Assembly (NCBI GenBank): GCA_949286165.1
Contig: CASDZK010000040.1
Span: forward strand, 1-56,275
Source of the DNA: an uncultured Alistipes sp.
GTDB lineage: Bacteria > Bacteroidota > Bacteroidia > Bacteroidales > Rikenellaceae
DNA: 56,275 bases
Reading direction: 5' to 3'
Position 1 is the first letter of the stretch; the number at the start of each line of letters is the position of its first letter. Shown piece after piece: positions 42,903 to 52,053 of this stretch. The notes below the pieces were generated by a model. That model did no database searches and was not told where the DNA came from. It saw only the letters and a list, made by a program, of their open reading frames with translations. The translations under genes were made by a program, and so were the position numbers.

Positions 42903-43898
42903 ATGGCACGCAAAGTGATTTTATATACGGCCCAATGGGGCGATATGCCGTTGGAGGAGTTATGCGCTAAGGCCAAATCGTTCGGTTACGACGGATTGGA
43001 ACTGGCCTGTTGCGAAAATCATTTGGATATAGGCCGCCTTTCTCCGGCCTATATCGACGAGATAAGGAATACCGTGGAGAAATACGGTTTGTCGGTCTAT
43101 GCCATCGGAAACCACTCTGTGGGACAGTGCGTGTGCGACCCGGTCGATTCGCGGCATAAGGCCATTCTGCCGCCCCGGCTGTGGGGCGACGGCAATCCGG
43201 AAGGGGTCCGGCAGCGGGCGGCGCAGGAGATGATCCGCAGTGCCGAAGCGGCCAAAATGCTGGGCGTGAATACGGTTGTCGGATTTACGGGTAGTCCCAT
43301 CTGGCACATGCTGTACGCCTATCCTCCGGTGTCGCAGGAGGATGTGCAGGCCGGTTACGACGAATTTGCCCGGCGTTTCCTGCCCGTTCTCGACGCTTAC
43401 CGCGATCTGGGCATCCGCTTCGCCCTTGAGGTGCATCCTACCGAGATCGCATTCGATATCGCTTCCGCCCGACGGGCCTTGGAAGCTGTCGGTTATCATC
43501 CCGCTTTCGGGTTCAATTACGATCCGAGCCACATGGGCTACCAGGGGGTGGATTATCTGGCGTTTCTACGACGCTTCTCCGATCGCATTTTCCATGTTCA
43601 CATGAAAGATGTCTGGTGGAGCGACGTTCCTACGGAAGCGGGCGTTTTCGGCGGTCATACGGCTTTTGGCGAAGACGGCCGGTATTGGGATTTCCGGAGC
43701 GTGGGCCGGGGTAAAATCGCTTTCGAGGAGATTATCCGGCTGCTCAACCGTATCGGATATGCCGGCCCGCTCTCGGTAGAGTGGGAGGATAGCGGCATGG
43801 ACCGGGAACACGGTGCCGCCGAAGCGTGCGCCTATGTCCGGAAAATCGATTTCCCCGCGTCGAGCATCGCTTTCGATGCAGCTTTTATAAAAGAGTGA
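42903..43898 (+). CDS. Sugar phosphate isomerase/epimerase family protein
   Basis: This 331-residue TIM-barrel protein is of the xylose-isomerase-like (AP endonuclease 2) superfamily. Signatures are AKSFGYDGLELACCENHLD, AAKMLGVNTVVGFTGSPIWHM, the metal-binding region FALEVHPTEIAFD, FNYDPSHMGYQGVDYLAF, FHVHMKDVWW and GPLSVEWEDSGMDREHG. Glu, Asp and His residues at these places form the usual divalent metal site. The start is MARKVILY (42903), after AAGGAGGG about 9 bases upstream, one of the few strong ribosome sites here. In 3-keto-glycoside clusters this family handles keto-sugar interconversion or elimination. It follows the first oxidoreductase gene by 14 bases. Confidence 0.9.
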   Translation: MARKVILYTAQWGDMPLEELCAKAKSFGYDGLELACCENHLDIGRLSPAYIDEIRNTVEKYGLSVYAIGNHSVGQCVCDPVDSRHKAILPPRLWGDGNPEGVRQRAAQEMIRSAEAAKMLGVNTVVGFTGSPIWHMLYAYPPVSQEDVQAGYDEFARRFLPVLDAYRDLGIRFALEVHPTEIAFDIASARRALEAVGYHPAFGFNYDPSHMGYQGVDYLAFLRRFSDRIFHVHMKDVWWSDVPTEAGVFGGHTAFGEDGRYWDFRSVGRGKIAFEEIIRLLNRIGYAGPLSVEWEDSGMDREHGAAEACAYVRKIDFPASSIAFDAAFIKE

Positions 43899-43945
43899 CA
43901 TTCACTTATTTATAATTACTAAACTAACTTAAATCTTGTATTATC

Positions 43946-45346
43946 ATGAAAGAAGAGAAATTGAGCCGTAAAAAATTTCTGTCCTACTCCGCGGCGGCAG
44001 GCGTAACCGGTGCTTTGAGCGTCAGCGGGTTGTCCGCGTTGAGTTCCTGCGCGGGAACCGGAAACGGACAAAAGGGGGAGGTTTCATACGAACCGCTTCA
44101 ATCCGATACTCCCGTTTATATCCCCGATCTGTCGGGCGATAAGGCGGTAGCCGGCAAACCGTTGAAAGCCGGGATTATCGGTTGCGGAAGCCGGGGAAGC
44201 GGGGCGGCGATGAACTTTTTGAACTCGGCCGACGACGTTACCATTTCCGTAATGGGCGATATTTTCCCCGACCGTCTGGAAGGGTTGCGTAATCACTTGA
44301 AGGAACAGAAAGGGATCGAAGTGAAGGACAGCGACATACATTACGGTTTCGACGCTTATCAAAAAGTCGTCGATTCCGACGTCGATCTGGTCATCATCGC
44401 CACGCCTACGGTATTTCATCCCGATCATTTGAAATATGCCATCGATAAAGGGAAACACGTGTTCTGCGAAAAACCTGCCGGGGTCGATCCCGTGGGATGC
44501 AAAAAGGTGTTGGCGGCCTGCAAGACGGCCAAGGCCAAAGGACTTTCCATCGTCACGGGAACCCAGCGGCACCACCAGCGTCCGTATGTCGAAGGATACA
44601 AACGGGTCCGCGACGGATATATCGGCCGCATTGTCAGCGCCAATGTCTATTGGAATCAGGGAGGACCGTGGTTCTTTACCCGCAAGCCCGGCATGACCGA
44701 TATGGAGTACATGTTGCGCGATTTCTTCAGTTGGAACTGGTTGTGCGGCGACCACGTGCTCGACCAACTGGTGCATAACGTCGATGTGTTTACCTGGTTC
44801 TCGCATCTGAAACCGGTCCGCGTTACCGGCATGGGGTCCCGTCTGCGTCGTACCACCGGGGACATTTACGACAATTTCAGCGCTGACATCGTTTACGAAG
44901 GCAATGTGCGCGTGCATGCCGCCGCCCGGCAGATCGACGATTGCGCGAACGATATCGGGGAGACCATTTTCGGAACCAAAGGATCGTGGAACAGTTACGA
45001 ACACGCCATTCGCGATCTGGACGGAAATATCGTTTGGCAATACGATTTCAAGAAAGAGGAGGCGGAACATCCGCAGCGCGATCCGTATGTACTCGAACAC
45101 ATGAATCTGGTAAACAGCATCCGCAAGGGAGAACCGATCTGTCTGGCCGAAACCACTGCCGTTTCCTCTTTGGCTTGTATCATGGCTCGCGAATCGGCCT
45201 ATACGGGCAAACAGATTACGTGGGACGACATGATGGCTTCGGAAATGTCGCTGCTTCCCAAAAAACTGCACATGGGCAATGTGGGCATGGAAAACTTCCC
45301 GGTGCCTATTCCTGGATTGGTCAAGTCCAATGCAGGTAACTGGTAG
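43946..45346 (+). CDS. Exported Gfo/Idh/MocA-family oxidoreductase
   Basis: This 466-residue protein has an N-terminal signal LSRKKFLSYSAAAGVTGALS, resembling a twin-arginine signal with Arg-Lys in place of Arg-Arg, followed by LSSCAG, a possible lipobox. The mature part has the Rossmann start LKAGIIGCGSRGSGAAMNFL, the motif HVFCEKPAGVDPVGC, GTQRHHQRPYVEGYKRV, and the GFO_IDH_MocA C-terminal domain. Export after cofactor loading fits a periplasmic sugar 3-dehydrogenase acting on glycosides before hydrolysis. That role is inferred from family and context. A long hairpin follows the stop and separates it from the DUF1080 gene. Confidence 0.9.
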   Translation: MKEEKLSRKKFLSYSAAAGVTGALSVSGLSALSSCAGTGNGQKGEVSYEPLQSDTPVYIPDLSGDKAVAGKPLKAGIIGCGSRGSGAAMNFLNSADDVTISVMGDIFPDRLEGLRNHLKEQKGIEVKDSDIHYGFDAYQKVVDSDVDLVIIATPTVFHPDHLKYAIDKGKHVFCEKPAGVDPVGCKKVLAACKTAKAKGLSIVTGTQRHHQRPYVEGYKRVRDGYIGRIVSANVYWNQGGPWFFTRKPGMTDMEYMLRDFFSWNWLCGDHVLDQLVHNVDVFTWFSHLKPVRVTGMGSRLRRTTGDIYDNFSADIVYEGNVRVHAAARQIDDCANDIGETIFGTKGSWNSYEHAIRDLDGNIVWQYDFKKEEAEHPQRDPYVLEHMNLVNSIRKGEPICLAETTAVSSLACIMARESAYTGKQITWDDMMASEMSLLPKKLHMGNVGMENFPVPIPGLVKSNAGNW

Positions 45347-45356
45347 AAATTTGAAT

Positions 45357-45431
45357 ATGAAGAAATTGATCAAAAAGTCCTTATCTGCTGCGTTACTGCT
45401 TTTCAAAACTTTGCAGATGGGGACTTTTTGA
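45357..45431 (+). other. Possible 24-codon leader frame overlapping a hairpin
   Basis: ATG 45357 opens a 24-codon frame starting MKKLIKKSLSAALLLF and ending in TGA at 45431. Its N-terminus looks like a signal peptide, but nothing follows. The frame covers almost exactly the hairpin at 45370-45431. It may be a remnant, a leader peptide, or chance. I give it low weight as a gene. Confidence 0.3.
45370..45431 (+). terminator. Long hairpin inside the cluster (terminator or attenuator)
   Basis: TCAAAAAGTCC-TTATCTGC and GCAGATGG-GGACTTTTTGA pair over 19 positions, two of them G-T, around a 24-base loop. The 3' arm contains a T5 run. It lies between the exported oxidoreductase and the DUF1080 gene, so it could lower expression of the last two genes. 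Confidence 0.6.
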
Positions 45432-45500
45432 CCAACCTGCCAGTAAAGTATGAAGAGGGAACGGTTTACACCCTCTTTGATTAAAGAAATGAGAGGAACG

Positions 45501-46265
45501 ATGAAAATAAAAACATTGATTTTTAGTGGCCTATCCTGTATTGTTACGACAGGTTACGCCCAGCAGAAAGAGTACCCGAAGCCGGAACCGATGAGGCCCG
45601 GCATGACGGAATTTTGGCTGCCCCAACCGCGTATCGTTACCCCGGCGGAAGAAGATGTGCTGGTGGCTCCTCCTTCGGATGCCGTGGTCCTGTTCGACGG
45701 ACGCGATCTTTCCGCATGGCAGCACGACGACGGAAGCGCGCCCCGCTGGACGGTGGCCGACGGTTGTTTTACCGTGAAACCCGGCACGGGACAAATATCC
45801 ACCAAACAGAATTTTACCGATTTCCAATTGCATATCGAATGGCGGGAACCGGAAGATATTGCCGGAGAAAGTCAGGGTCGCGGCAACAGCGGCGTTTTCT
45901 TGCAGGGGAAATACGAAGTGCAAATTCTGGACAGCTACGGAAATGAAACCTACGCCAACGGACAGGCCGGTTCCGTTTACAAGCAGACGCCGCCTTTGGT
46001 AAACGCCATGCGGCCGCCCGGGAAGTGGAACGTGTACGATATTATTTATACCGCGCCCCGTTTCAAGGCCGACGGATCGTTGCAGTCCAACGGTTTCGTC
46101 ACGTTGTTGCACAACGGGGTACTGGTGCAGAACCATACGCTGATTCAGGGAACCACCGAATATATCGGGCTTCCCCGCATTCAGGCGCATGGGGCTGGTC
46201 CCCTGGTTTTGCAGGATCATGGCAATCCGGTTAGTTTCAGAAACGTATGGATCAGGGAATTGTAA
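45501..46265 (+). CDS. DUF1080 protein (3-keto-disaccharide hydrolase family)
   Basis: This 254-residue secreted protein has a signal peptide (MKIKTLIFSGLSCIVTTGYA). Its concanavalin-like jelly-roll domain (about 60-250) starts VVLFDGRDLSAWQHDDGSAP. It carries the family marks WTVADGCFTVKPGTGQI, FTDFQLHIEWREP, GRGNSGVFLQGKYEVQILDSYGN, IYKQ-like VYKQTPPLVNAMRPPGKWN, and VLVQNHTLIQGTT. Members hydrolyse or eliminate 3-keto-glycosides made by Gfo/Idh/MocA oxidases, which agrees with the neighbours. The start is MKIKTL rather than upstream MKRERF, because the signal peptide begins there. It ends 2 bases before the ThuA gene. Confidence 0.9.
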   Translation: MKIKTLIFSGLSCIVTTGYAQQKEYPKPEPMRPGMTEFWLPQPRIVTPAEEDVLVAPPSDAVVLFDGRDLSAWQHDDGSAPRWTVADGCFTVKPGTGQISTKQNFTDFQLHIEWREPEDIAGESQGRGNSGVFLQGKYEVQILDSYGNETYANGQAGSVYKQTPPLVNAMRPPGKWNVYDIIYTAPRFKADGSLQSNGFVTLLHNGVLVQNHTLIQGTTEYIGLPRIQAHGAGPLVLQDHGNPVSFRNVWIREL

Positions 46266-46267
46266 GC

Positions 46268-47179
46268 ATGAAAAAGTGGATGATAATCGGCCTGTGCCTG
46301 TTGGTCGGGTGGCAGGCGGCTCTTCCTGTCGCGGCAAAGGCCCCGATCGAAACGTTGCTGATAACCGGCCAGAACAACCATAACTGGCCGGTCAGTCATC
46401 AGGTGTTGAAACGGATTCTCGAATCTTCCGGCCTTTTCACGGTCGATGTGGCGCAAACGCCTCCGGCCGGAGGCGATATGAGCCTTTTTTCTCCCGATTT
46501 CGATGCTTATCGGCTGGTGGTGCTCGATTATAACGGCGACGCATGGCCCGAAGCCGTGCGGGAACGGTTCGAAAATTATGTGAAGAACGGCGGCGGCGTA
46601 GTGGTCTACCATGCCGCCAACAATGCTTTTCCGGACTGGAAAGCCTATAACGAAATTACGGCGTTGGGCGGTTGGGAAGGCCGCAATGAAAAATCCGGCG
46701 ATTGGGTTTACTGGAAAGACGGGGCGTTGGTCCGCGATTCCGGGGCCGGTATCGGCGGTTCGCACGGACAACAGCACAGCTATGTGCTGAACCGGCGGAA
46801 TGCGGACCACCCGGTTACGCGGGGACTGCCCGAACGGTGGCTGCACGCGCAGGACGAGCTTTACGACCGCATGCGCGGGCCGGGCAATATCCGCGATGTG
46901 CTGTTTACGGCATACAGCGATCCGGCCACGGGCGGTTCGGGCCGGGAGGAACCGTTGATTTTTACCGTCGATTACGGCAAGGGGCGCATCTTCCACGATA
47001 TGCTGGGACATGCCGGTCCTTCTCCGGAAGAGTCGCCGGCCCTGCAATGCACCGGTTTCCAGGTGTTGTTGCTTCGGGGAGCCGAATGGGCCGCCACGGG
47101 TAAGGTCCGGCAGCCGGTTCCCGACGATTTCCCGACAGCAACGACCCTTAGCTACCGTAAAAACTACGTTGAGGAATAA
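46268..47179 (+). CDS. ThuA-domain protein
   Basis: This 303-residue protein has a signal peptide (WMIIGLCLLVGWQAALPVAA). The ThuA domain, of glutamine-amidotransferase-like fold, shows LLITGQNNHNWPVSHQVLKRILE, DAYRLVVLDYNG, NYVKNGGGVVVYHAANNAFPDW, HGQQHSYVLNRRNADHPVTRGLPERW, DELYDRM and GKGRIFHDMLGHAG. ThuA and ThuB take part in trehalose and related disaccharide use through 3-keto intermediates in rhizobia, so it fits the cluster. It is the last gene, and a bidirectional hairpin follows. Confidence 0.9.
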   Translation: MKKWMIIGLCLLVGWQAALPVAAKAPIETLLITGQNNHNWPVSHQVLKRILESSGLFTVDVAQTPPAGGDMSLFSPDFDAYRLVVLDYNGDAWPEAVRERFENYVKNGGGVVVYHAANNAFPDWKAYNEITALGGWEGRNEKSGDWVYWKDGALVRDSGAGIGGSHGQQHSYVLNRRNADHPVTRGLPERWLHAQDELYDRMRGPGNIRDVLFTAYSDPATGGSGREEPLIFTVDYGKGRIFHDMLGHAGPSPEESPALQCTGFQVLLLRGAEWAATGKVRQPVPDDFPTATTLSYRKNYVEE

Positions 47180-47199
47180 TGCTCTTTTAACAGATACGT

Positions 47200-47231
47200 A
47201 TCCCCTGCAATCGTTGTCGGTTGCAGGGGAT
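47200..47231. terminator. Hairpin between convergent transcripts
   Basis: ATCCCCTGCAA and TTGCAGGGGAT form a perfect 11-pair stem with a 10-base loop, midway between the ThuA stop and the asmA-like stop. It probably ends transcription from both sides, though the T-tracts are weak. Confidence 0.7.
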
Positions 47232-47260
47232 ATGTTATTGTATCGGGAAGCGATCCGGTT

Positions 47261-50200
47261 TTACCGGATGCTTTCCCGGATAGCGTTCCGGATGCTGTCT
47301 ATGTCGTGCGCCTGTTGTTCGAAATCGGTCTTTTTCAGTTTCGCTTTCGTGATTTTGAAATCGAAATCGTCCAGATTGCCGAATATGTCCACGCCGGCTT
47401 TGAACGGCAACGGCGATTTCATGATGGAGATGTTGTATTTGAAATCGATGTTGTAGGCGGAATCGATGGTTTGCGTTCCGCCTATGATGGCCCTGTAGCG
47501 GTCAACCGAGGCTTCGAACGGCACGACGTCGATCCGGCTGTCGTCCATGACGATATCTAAACTCAGCGAATCGATCAGGTTCCGTTCTTTATTCTTGAAC
47601 ATCAACATTTTCGATATGGAAGCAAACGTCTCGCTGTCCATCAGCACCATATTCTGCCCTTCTACATGCAATACGGCTTTGACCGACGGCAGGGCGAACG
47701 TGTAATCCTCCCGCAGTTCTCCGCTGGCGTGCATGTTCAGCGTGATTTTCCCGTCGAAGGAGCGGAACATGGGCATCAGGCTGTCCGTGATGGGGAAAAA
47801 GTCGGGAATTTGCGAAATATCTATCGATTTCAGATTCAGTTCCATGCCCATTTCTGCCAATGAGGCGCTTAACGGCTTGTACCGTCCGTAGGTATGCAAC
47901 GGCGCACCCAACACTTCGGCGTTCAGGTCCGACAGGGTCAATACCTGGTCCCGGATGGCTACCGCACCGTTTATGTTGCGAACGGGAACGCGGTCGATAA
48001 TCAGGCTGTCCGCATCGACTTGCAGTTGCAACCCTATTTTCGGAGGAATCTGCATCAACCCTATATCCGTCGTGTCGGTTTCTATGCTTACGGCTGCATA
48101 GGCGTCTTCTTGCTCGTTCGCTATGGAGGCGTTGGCGGCGGCGATGATGGGGTTCAGGTCGATCCGTTTCGAGCGGATCGAGAGGTCGGCTGTCAATCCG
48201 TTGTCGTTCCGGCTCAAAAATGTCCCCAACAGGTTGTTTACCGATCCAGAGGCAGTCATGTCGGATTGTCCGATGAACAGGTTCGTGTTCCGCAGGGTCA
48301 GCGTGTCGCGGCGGAAAGCCAGCTCCGACGAATCCATGCGGATCGGAATGGGGAACAGTCGGGTAAATATGTTCAGGTCGGAGAAATTCAGGGTTCCTCG
48401 GGTTCTCCATCGTCCCTTCCCTTTTTGCATCGGCGGCGTGGTGGTCAGCCGGATGTCGGCGCGGGACAAATTCGCCTGCGTCCCCGTTTGCGGGGCCGAT
48501 ACGTCCAGGGAGTCGGTTTGCAGACGGAACAGAATATCCGGCCGTTTGGGATTTCGCGCACCGGGAACGATGTCGAGGCCGAGCCGACCTTGCGACAGAC
48601 CGACCGACAAAGTATCCGGATTTTCGAAGCTGGCGTTTCCTAAGGTTACCGCGCTGTGCAGACGGGTAATCCGGTTCGTGTCGGAAGCCACGTCGCTGTC
48701 CAGTTCCAGCCGAATATCGCTCAGGGAACCGGCCTTGCCGCTCTTGTCCCGGAAGGCCAAACCGCTGAAATTGATGTCCGCGCTCAGGTTGGCGCTGTCT
48801 CTTCCGGCCGTCTGTATCCGTTTCGTGCGGTCGCTTCCGAATTTGAACTGCCCGGTCTTCATCTGCACGTACAGGTAACTGGTGCTGTCGTTCGAAACCT
48901 GCAGGGAGTCCGGGTTGAAGTATATCATCAAATCCTTGAAGTCGCTTTCCCCTTCGATTCTCATTTTCCCGTAATCTTGGTTCTGCAGGTCTTTCAACAG
49001 AAATCCGCCTTTTATCCGGGTCGTGTTCTGTCCTTGCAGCGTAATGCCGGCCTGAAGCGGGAATACTTCCATCAAACGGGTAATGTTCAGGTTACTGACA
49101 ATGTCGAAAGAGACGGCAGGGTCTCGAAGCAGATCCGTCACTTCTCCGGTCAGGCTCAGGGAGGAGCTGTCCGCCACGGTCACGTCCAACTGTTTGATAT
49201 TGAGATACGAGGTTTGTTTCCGCATCAAATCCACATAGGCATCCAAATCGGCCGTAACCCGGTCGATCCCCCATTTCATGTCGCCGTAACGGGCGGAGGC
49301 GTCGTCGATTTTCAACCGGGTCCATAGCTCCGGTTGGCTTTCCGGGCCGTATGTTCCCGCCAGACGGGCGGTCAGCAGCACTTCTCCTCCGGTTTTTATC
49401 CGTGCTTCTTGTTGGATGAACGCGGGCGGAATCAATTTCAGCAACTCGGCTAAGGAGGGGGTTCTCAAGCCGGCCGTTATGTCCATGGTAACGCTCCGGG
49501 CCGCAGTGTCGGCCTGCAACGTTCCTTTGGCTCCCAGGGCGAGACCGTTGATACGCAGGATGGCTTTGTCGAGGCGGAGTTTCGTCGAGTCGCGCAGCCA
49601 GGTCATGTCCGAGTCCATGTACAGTTTCAGGTTCCGTAGCAATACCTGTCCCTGTTCACGCATGTAAATCCGGGGGGAAGAAATTTCGAAGGCGATGCCC
49701 GCGCTTTTTTCCTGCCAGTTGCCCCGGCATTTCAGGTTCAGCGAATCGGTTTCCAGCAACATGTTTTTGCTCTGGTCTTCTATGCGGATGCGGGCGTTGA
49801 GCACCCGGATTCTTTTGATGTCTATTTCGGAATCGAACCGAACGGTGTCCGAGGCGGTCGATACCGTATCCGTTTCGGAACCCGTGAAGAGGTCCAGCAC
49901 GGATTTGCCTTCCCGGTCGATCAGGAGCGACACGGCGGGATTTTCGAGGAACAGCCGGTTGACAACGATTTTGTTACCGAAAACGAATGCCGTGGGATTG
50001 AAGGATACGGAAACCCGGTCGAGGGTCAGCAGCGGGACGGCGGTCGGGTCGGCCGTTTCCCGGACGCGGATGCTGTCTATCCTCAGTCCGAACCGGGGAA
50101 AAGTGCTGAAATAGGTCAGTTCTACGCGGGAAAAGTCGATTCTCTCCTCCGTTTGTTGAGCCAATACCTGCCGGACCATCGGAGTAATTCTTTCCGGCGT

Positions 50201-50305
50201 AAAGACGAAATTGACGGCGATGGCGATTACCAGCATCAGCAGCAGAAACAGACTTGCCGATGCGATAAGGATGCCTTTGACGATTTTTTTGTTTTTCTTT
50301 TTCAT
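47261..50305 (-). CDS. AsmA-family envelope protein
   Basis: This 1014-residue protein has one N-terminal membrane helix (GILIASASLFLLLMLVIAIAVNFVF) and a very long periplasmic part of repetitive beta-strands. The AsmA N-terminal motif is VELTYFSTFPRFGLRIDSIRV, and the AsmA-like C-terminal region is INLHASGELREDYTFALPSVKAVLHVEG-like (about 830-960). AsmA proteins belong to the bridge-like lipid-transfer group that moves phospholipids or controls outer-membrane assembly. It is the last gene of the hemW operon, 22 bases after the rhomboid gene. A transport role is from family knowledge only. Confidence 0.88.
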   Translation of the reverse strand: MKKKNKKIVKGILIASASLFLLLMLVIAIAVNFVFTPERITPMVRQVLAQQTEERIDFSRVELTYFSTFPRFGLRIDSIRVRETADPTAVPLLTLDRVSVSFNPTAFVFGNKIVVNRLFLENPAVSLLIDREGKSVLDLFTGSETDTVSTASDTVRFDSEIDIKRIRVLNARIRIEDQSKNMLLETDSLNLKCRGNWQEKSAGIAFEISSPRIYMREQGQVLLRNLKLYMDSDMTWLRDSTKLRLDKAILRINGLALGAKGTLQADTAARSVTMDITAGLRTPSLAELLKLIPPAFIQQEARIKTGGEVLLTARLAGTYGPESQPELWTRLKIDDASARYGDMKWGIDRVTADLDAYVDLMRKQTSYLNIKQLDVTVADSSSLSLTGEVTDLLRDPAVSFDIVSNLNITRLMEVFPLQAGITLQGQNTTRIKGGFLLKDLQNQDYGKMRIEGESDFKDLMIYFNPDSLQVSNDSTSYLYVQMKTGQFKFGSDRTKRIQTAGRDSANLSADINFSGLAFRDKSGKAGSLSDIRLELDSDVASDTNRITRLHSAVTLGNASFENPDTLSVGLSQGRLGLDIVPGARNPKRPDILFRLQTDSLDVSAPQTGTQANLSRADIRLTTTPPMQKGKGRWRTRGTLNFSDLNIFTRLFPIPIRMDSSELAFRRDTLTLRNTNLFIGQSDMTASGSVNNLLGTFLSRNDNGLTADLSIRSKRIDLNPIIAAANASIANEQEDAYAAVSIETDTTDIGLMQIPPKIGLQLQVDADSLIIDRVPVRNINGAVAIRDQVLTLSDLNAEVLGAPLHTYGRYKPLSASLAEMGMELNLKSIDISQIPDFFPITDSLMPMFRSFDGKITLNMHASGELREDYTFALPSVKAVLHVEGQNMVLMDSETFASISKMLMFKNKERNLIDSLSLDIVMDDSRIDVVPFEASVDRYRAIIGGTQTIDSAYNIDFKYNISIMKSPLPFKAGVDIFGNLDDFDFKITKAKLKKTDFEQQAHDIDSIRNAIRESIR

Positions 50306-50327
50306 GTTCCGAAAAAATGAAAAGGGT

Positions 50328-50960
50328 TTAGAATCGGACTTGACACACGGCTTCCAAAAAATGCAGGAATAACCGCGCGTCGATGAACAGCGGGAAGACC
50401 AGACCGAATATGGCTCCCCAGAAGTGAGCCATGTGGTTGGTATTGTCGCCGCCCCGCCGGCTCATGTACTGGGAATACCACAGGTAAAGCGCACCGAACA
50501 GGAGGCTCGGTATCGGCAGAATCCCCATGAAATATATTTTGCTCCAGGGAGCGAAAAAGATGACCGTGAACACGACGGCCGAAACGGCTCCGGAGGCTCC
50601 GATGGAGTTGTAACGGTAATCGTCCTTTTTTTGAACGACGTCCGGCAACGCGCTGAATATCATGCCGCCTAAATAGAGGGCGAGAAATGCCGCCGACGGT
50701 TGCCGCAACAGGTCGTTCTGAGCCAGATTCCCGAACGTGTAGAGTACCGAACGGCCGAAGGACCACAGCACGAACATGTTGATAAACAAATGCATGTAGT
50801 CGGCATGCACGAATCCGTGCGTAACGATCCGCCACCATTCGTTCCGGTGCCGGATGCTGTACGGGTTCAGGGATAACCGGTAAAAGAGGTCTCTGTTGTT
50901 GAAACAGACGACGGATACCAGTACGGTCAGGGCGATGATGACGGTATTTGCGGTAAACAT
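50328..50960 (-). CDS. Rhomboid intramembrane serine protease
   Basis: The protein of about 210 residues has six or so membrane helices. Conserved elements are NEWWRIVTHGFVHADYMHLFINMFVLWSFG, the active-site GASGAVSAVVF with the nucleophile Ser, and the catalytic His in NHMAHFWGAIFGLVFP. It should cleave helices within the membrane. The in-frame TTG at 50975 lies next to the holA stop; ATG 50960 is the better start. It is in the hemW-to-asmA operon. Confidence 0.93.
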   Translation of the reverse strand: MFTANTVIIALTVLVSVVCFNNRDLFYRLSLNPYSIRHRNEWWRIVTHGFVHADYMHLFINMFVLWSFGRSVLYTFGNLAQNDLLRQPSAAFLALYLGGMIFSALPDVVQKKDDYRYNSIGASGAVSAVVFTVIFFAPWSKIYFMGILPIPSLLFGALYLWYSQYMSRRGGDNTNHMAHFWGAIFGLVFPLFIDARLFLHFLEAVCQVRF

Positions 50961-50975
50961 AAATGATAATGACAA

Positions 50976-52052
50976 TTACGCGGTAAAAATTTTGAAAATC
51001 AGTTCCTTCAGTAAATCCCCTTCGGATGCGTTCCCCGTTTCCAGGCCTTTGCTCTTCATGTCGTATTCCCGTATCAGGCCCAGTATGGCGAAACTCCGTT
51101 GAGTCGGGAAATGGCTCAACGCCTGCCGATACTCTTTCAGGAAAAAGGCGTTGGACAGTTTCATCGTTTTGGCCAACTGCAAATCGTCCGGAACGGGCTG
51201 TCGCTTCTTTTTGCAGTTCCAATAGATGATTCCCAACGTGAATATGCGTAAGAAGTGGTTGAACAGCAGTTGTATCGTTACCACGAACGGGTTCTCCTTC
51301 GGATTTCCGGCGAAATGCTCTGCAATAAGCAGGGCTTTGTTCAGGTTTCGTTCCGAAAGCGCTCTGGTCAGCTCGAAGGTATTGAAATCTTTGCTGATCC
51401 CGATGTTCTGTTCGATGTCCTCCGGAGTGATTTCCGAGGTCTGCTCGTTCAGGCGGGTAACGAGCTTGTCCGTTTCGTTTTCTATTTTTTTCAAATCGGT
51501 GCCGAGGTACTCCACCAACATGGCCATGGCTTTGGGACCGATGCTTTTCCCCCGGTTCCGGAAAAGCTCCGTGATCCATTCCGATATTTCGTAATCGCGC
51601 GGCCGGACCGATTCATATACGGTCCCTGTTTCCTTGCACCGTTTATATACGGCGGAACGTTTGTCTATGTTCTCTCCCCGGAACGCCAGTACCAGCACGG
51701 TAGTATCGGCCGGATTTTTCAGGTAGTGCTGCAACTGGTCGATATTTTTGATTTTCTGCGCCTCTTTTACGATGACCACGTTCCGTTCCGAACCTATGGG
51801 GTATTCCCGACAGGCGGCCGCCACGTCGCCTGCTTGCGCATCCGCACCGTAAAATACCGTCTGTCCGAAGTCCTGTTCTTCGGGCGTCAATATGCAGCGG
51901 GACAGTTTGTCCACGAGCCGGTCCGTGAAATAGGGCTCCTCGCCGGTCAGCAGATAGACCCGCTTATACAGCCGGTTGTCGATCTGCTTCATTAACGTCC
52001 GGAAATCTTCGTAACTCTGTTTGAAAGTCGTTTTTGTCTTTGCTGCCGCCAT
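50976..52052 (-). CDS. holA: DNA polymerase III subunit delta
   Basis: This 358-residue clamp-loader subunit has the N-terminal domain YKRVYLLTGEEPYFTDRLVDKLSR, DFGQTVFYGADAQAGDVAAACREYPIGSERNVVIVKEAQ and LAFRGENIDKR. The helical part follows with YLGTDLKKIENETDKL, and the collar domain ISKDFNTFELTRALSERNLNKALLIAEHF is characteristic of HolA. The start MAAAKTKTTF lies one base after the mqnD stop. An upstream extension in the same frame overlaps mqnD and is not coding. It is placed among menaquinone genes, probably only through operon packing. Confidence 0.93.
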   Translation of the reverse strand: MAAAKTKTTFKQSYEDFRTLMKQIDNRLYKRVYLLTGEEPYFTDRLVDKLSRCILTPEEQDFGQTVFYGADAQAGDVAAACREYPIGSERNVVIVKEAQKIKNIDQLQHYLKNPADTTVLVLAFRGENIDKRSAVYKRCKETGTVYESVRPRDYEISEWITELFRNRGKSIGPKAMAMLVEYLGTDLKKIENETDKLVTRLNEQTSEITPEDIEQNIGISKDFNTFELTRALSERNLNKALLIAEHFAGNPKENPFVVTIQLLFNHFLRIFTLGIIYWNCKKKRQPVPDDLQLAKTMKLSNAFFLKEYRQALSHFPTQRSFAILGLIREYDMKSKGLETGNASEGDLLKELIFKIFTA

Positions 52053-52053
52053 G

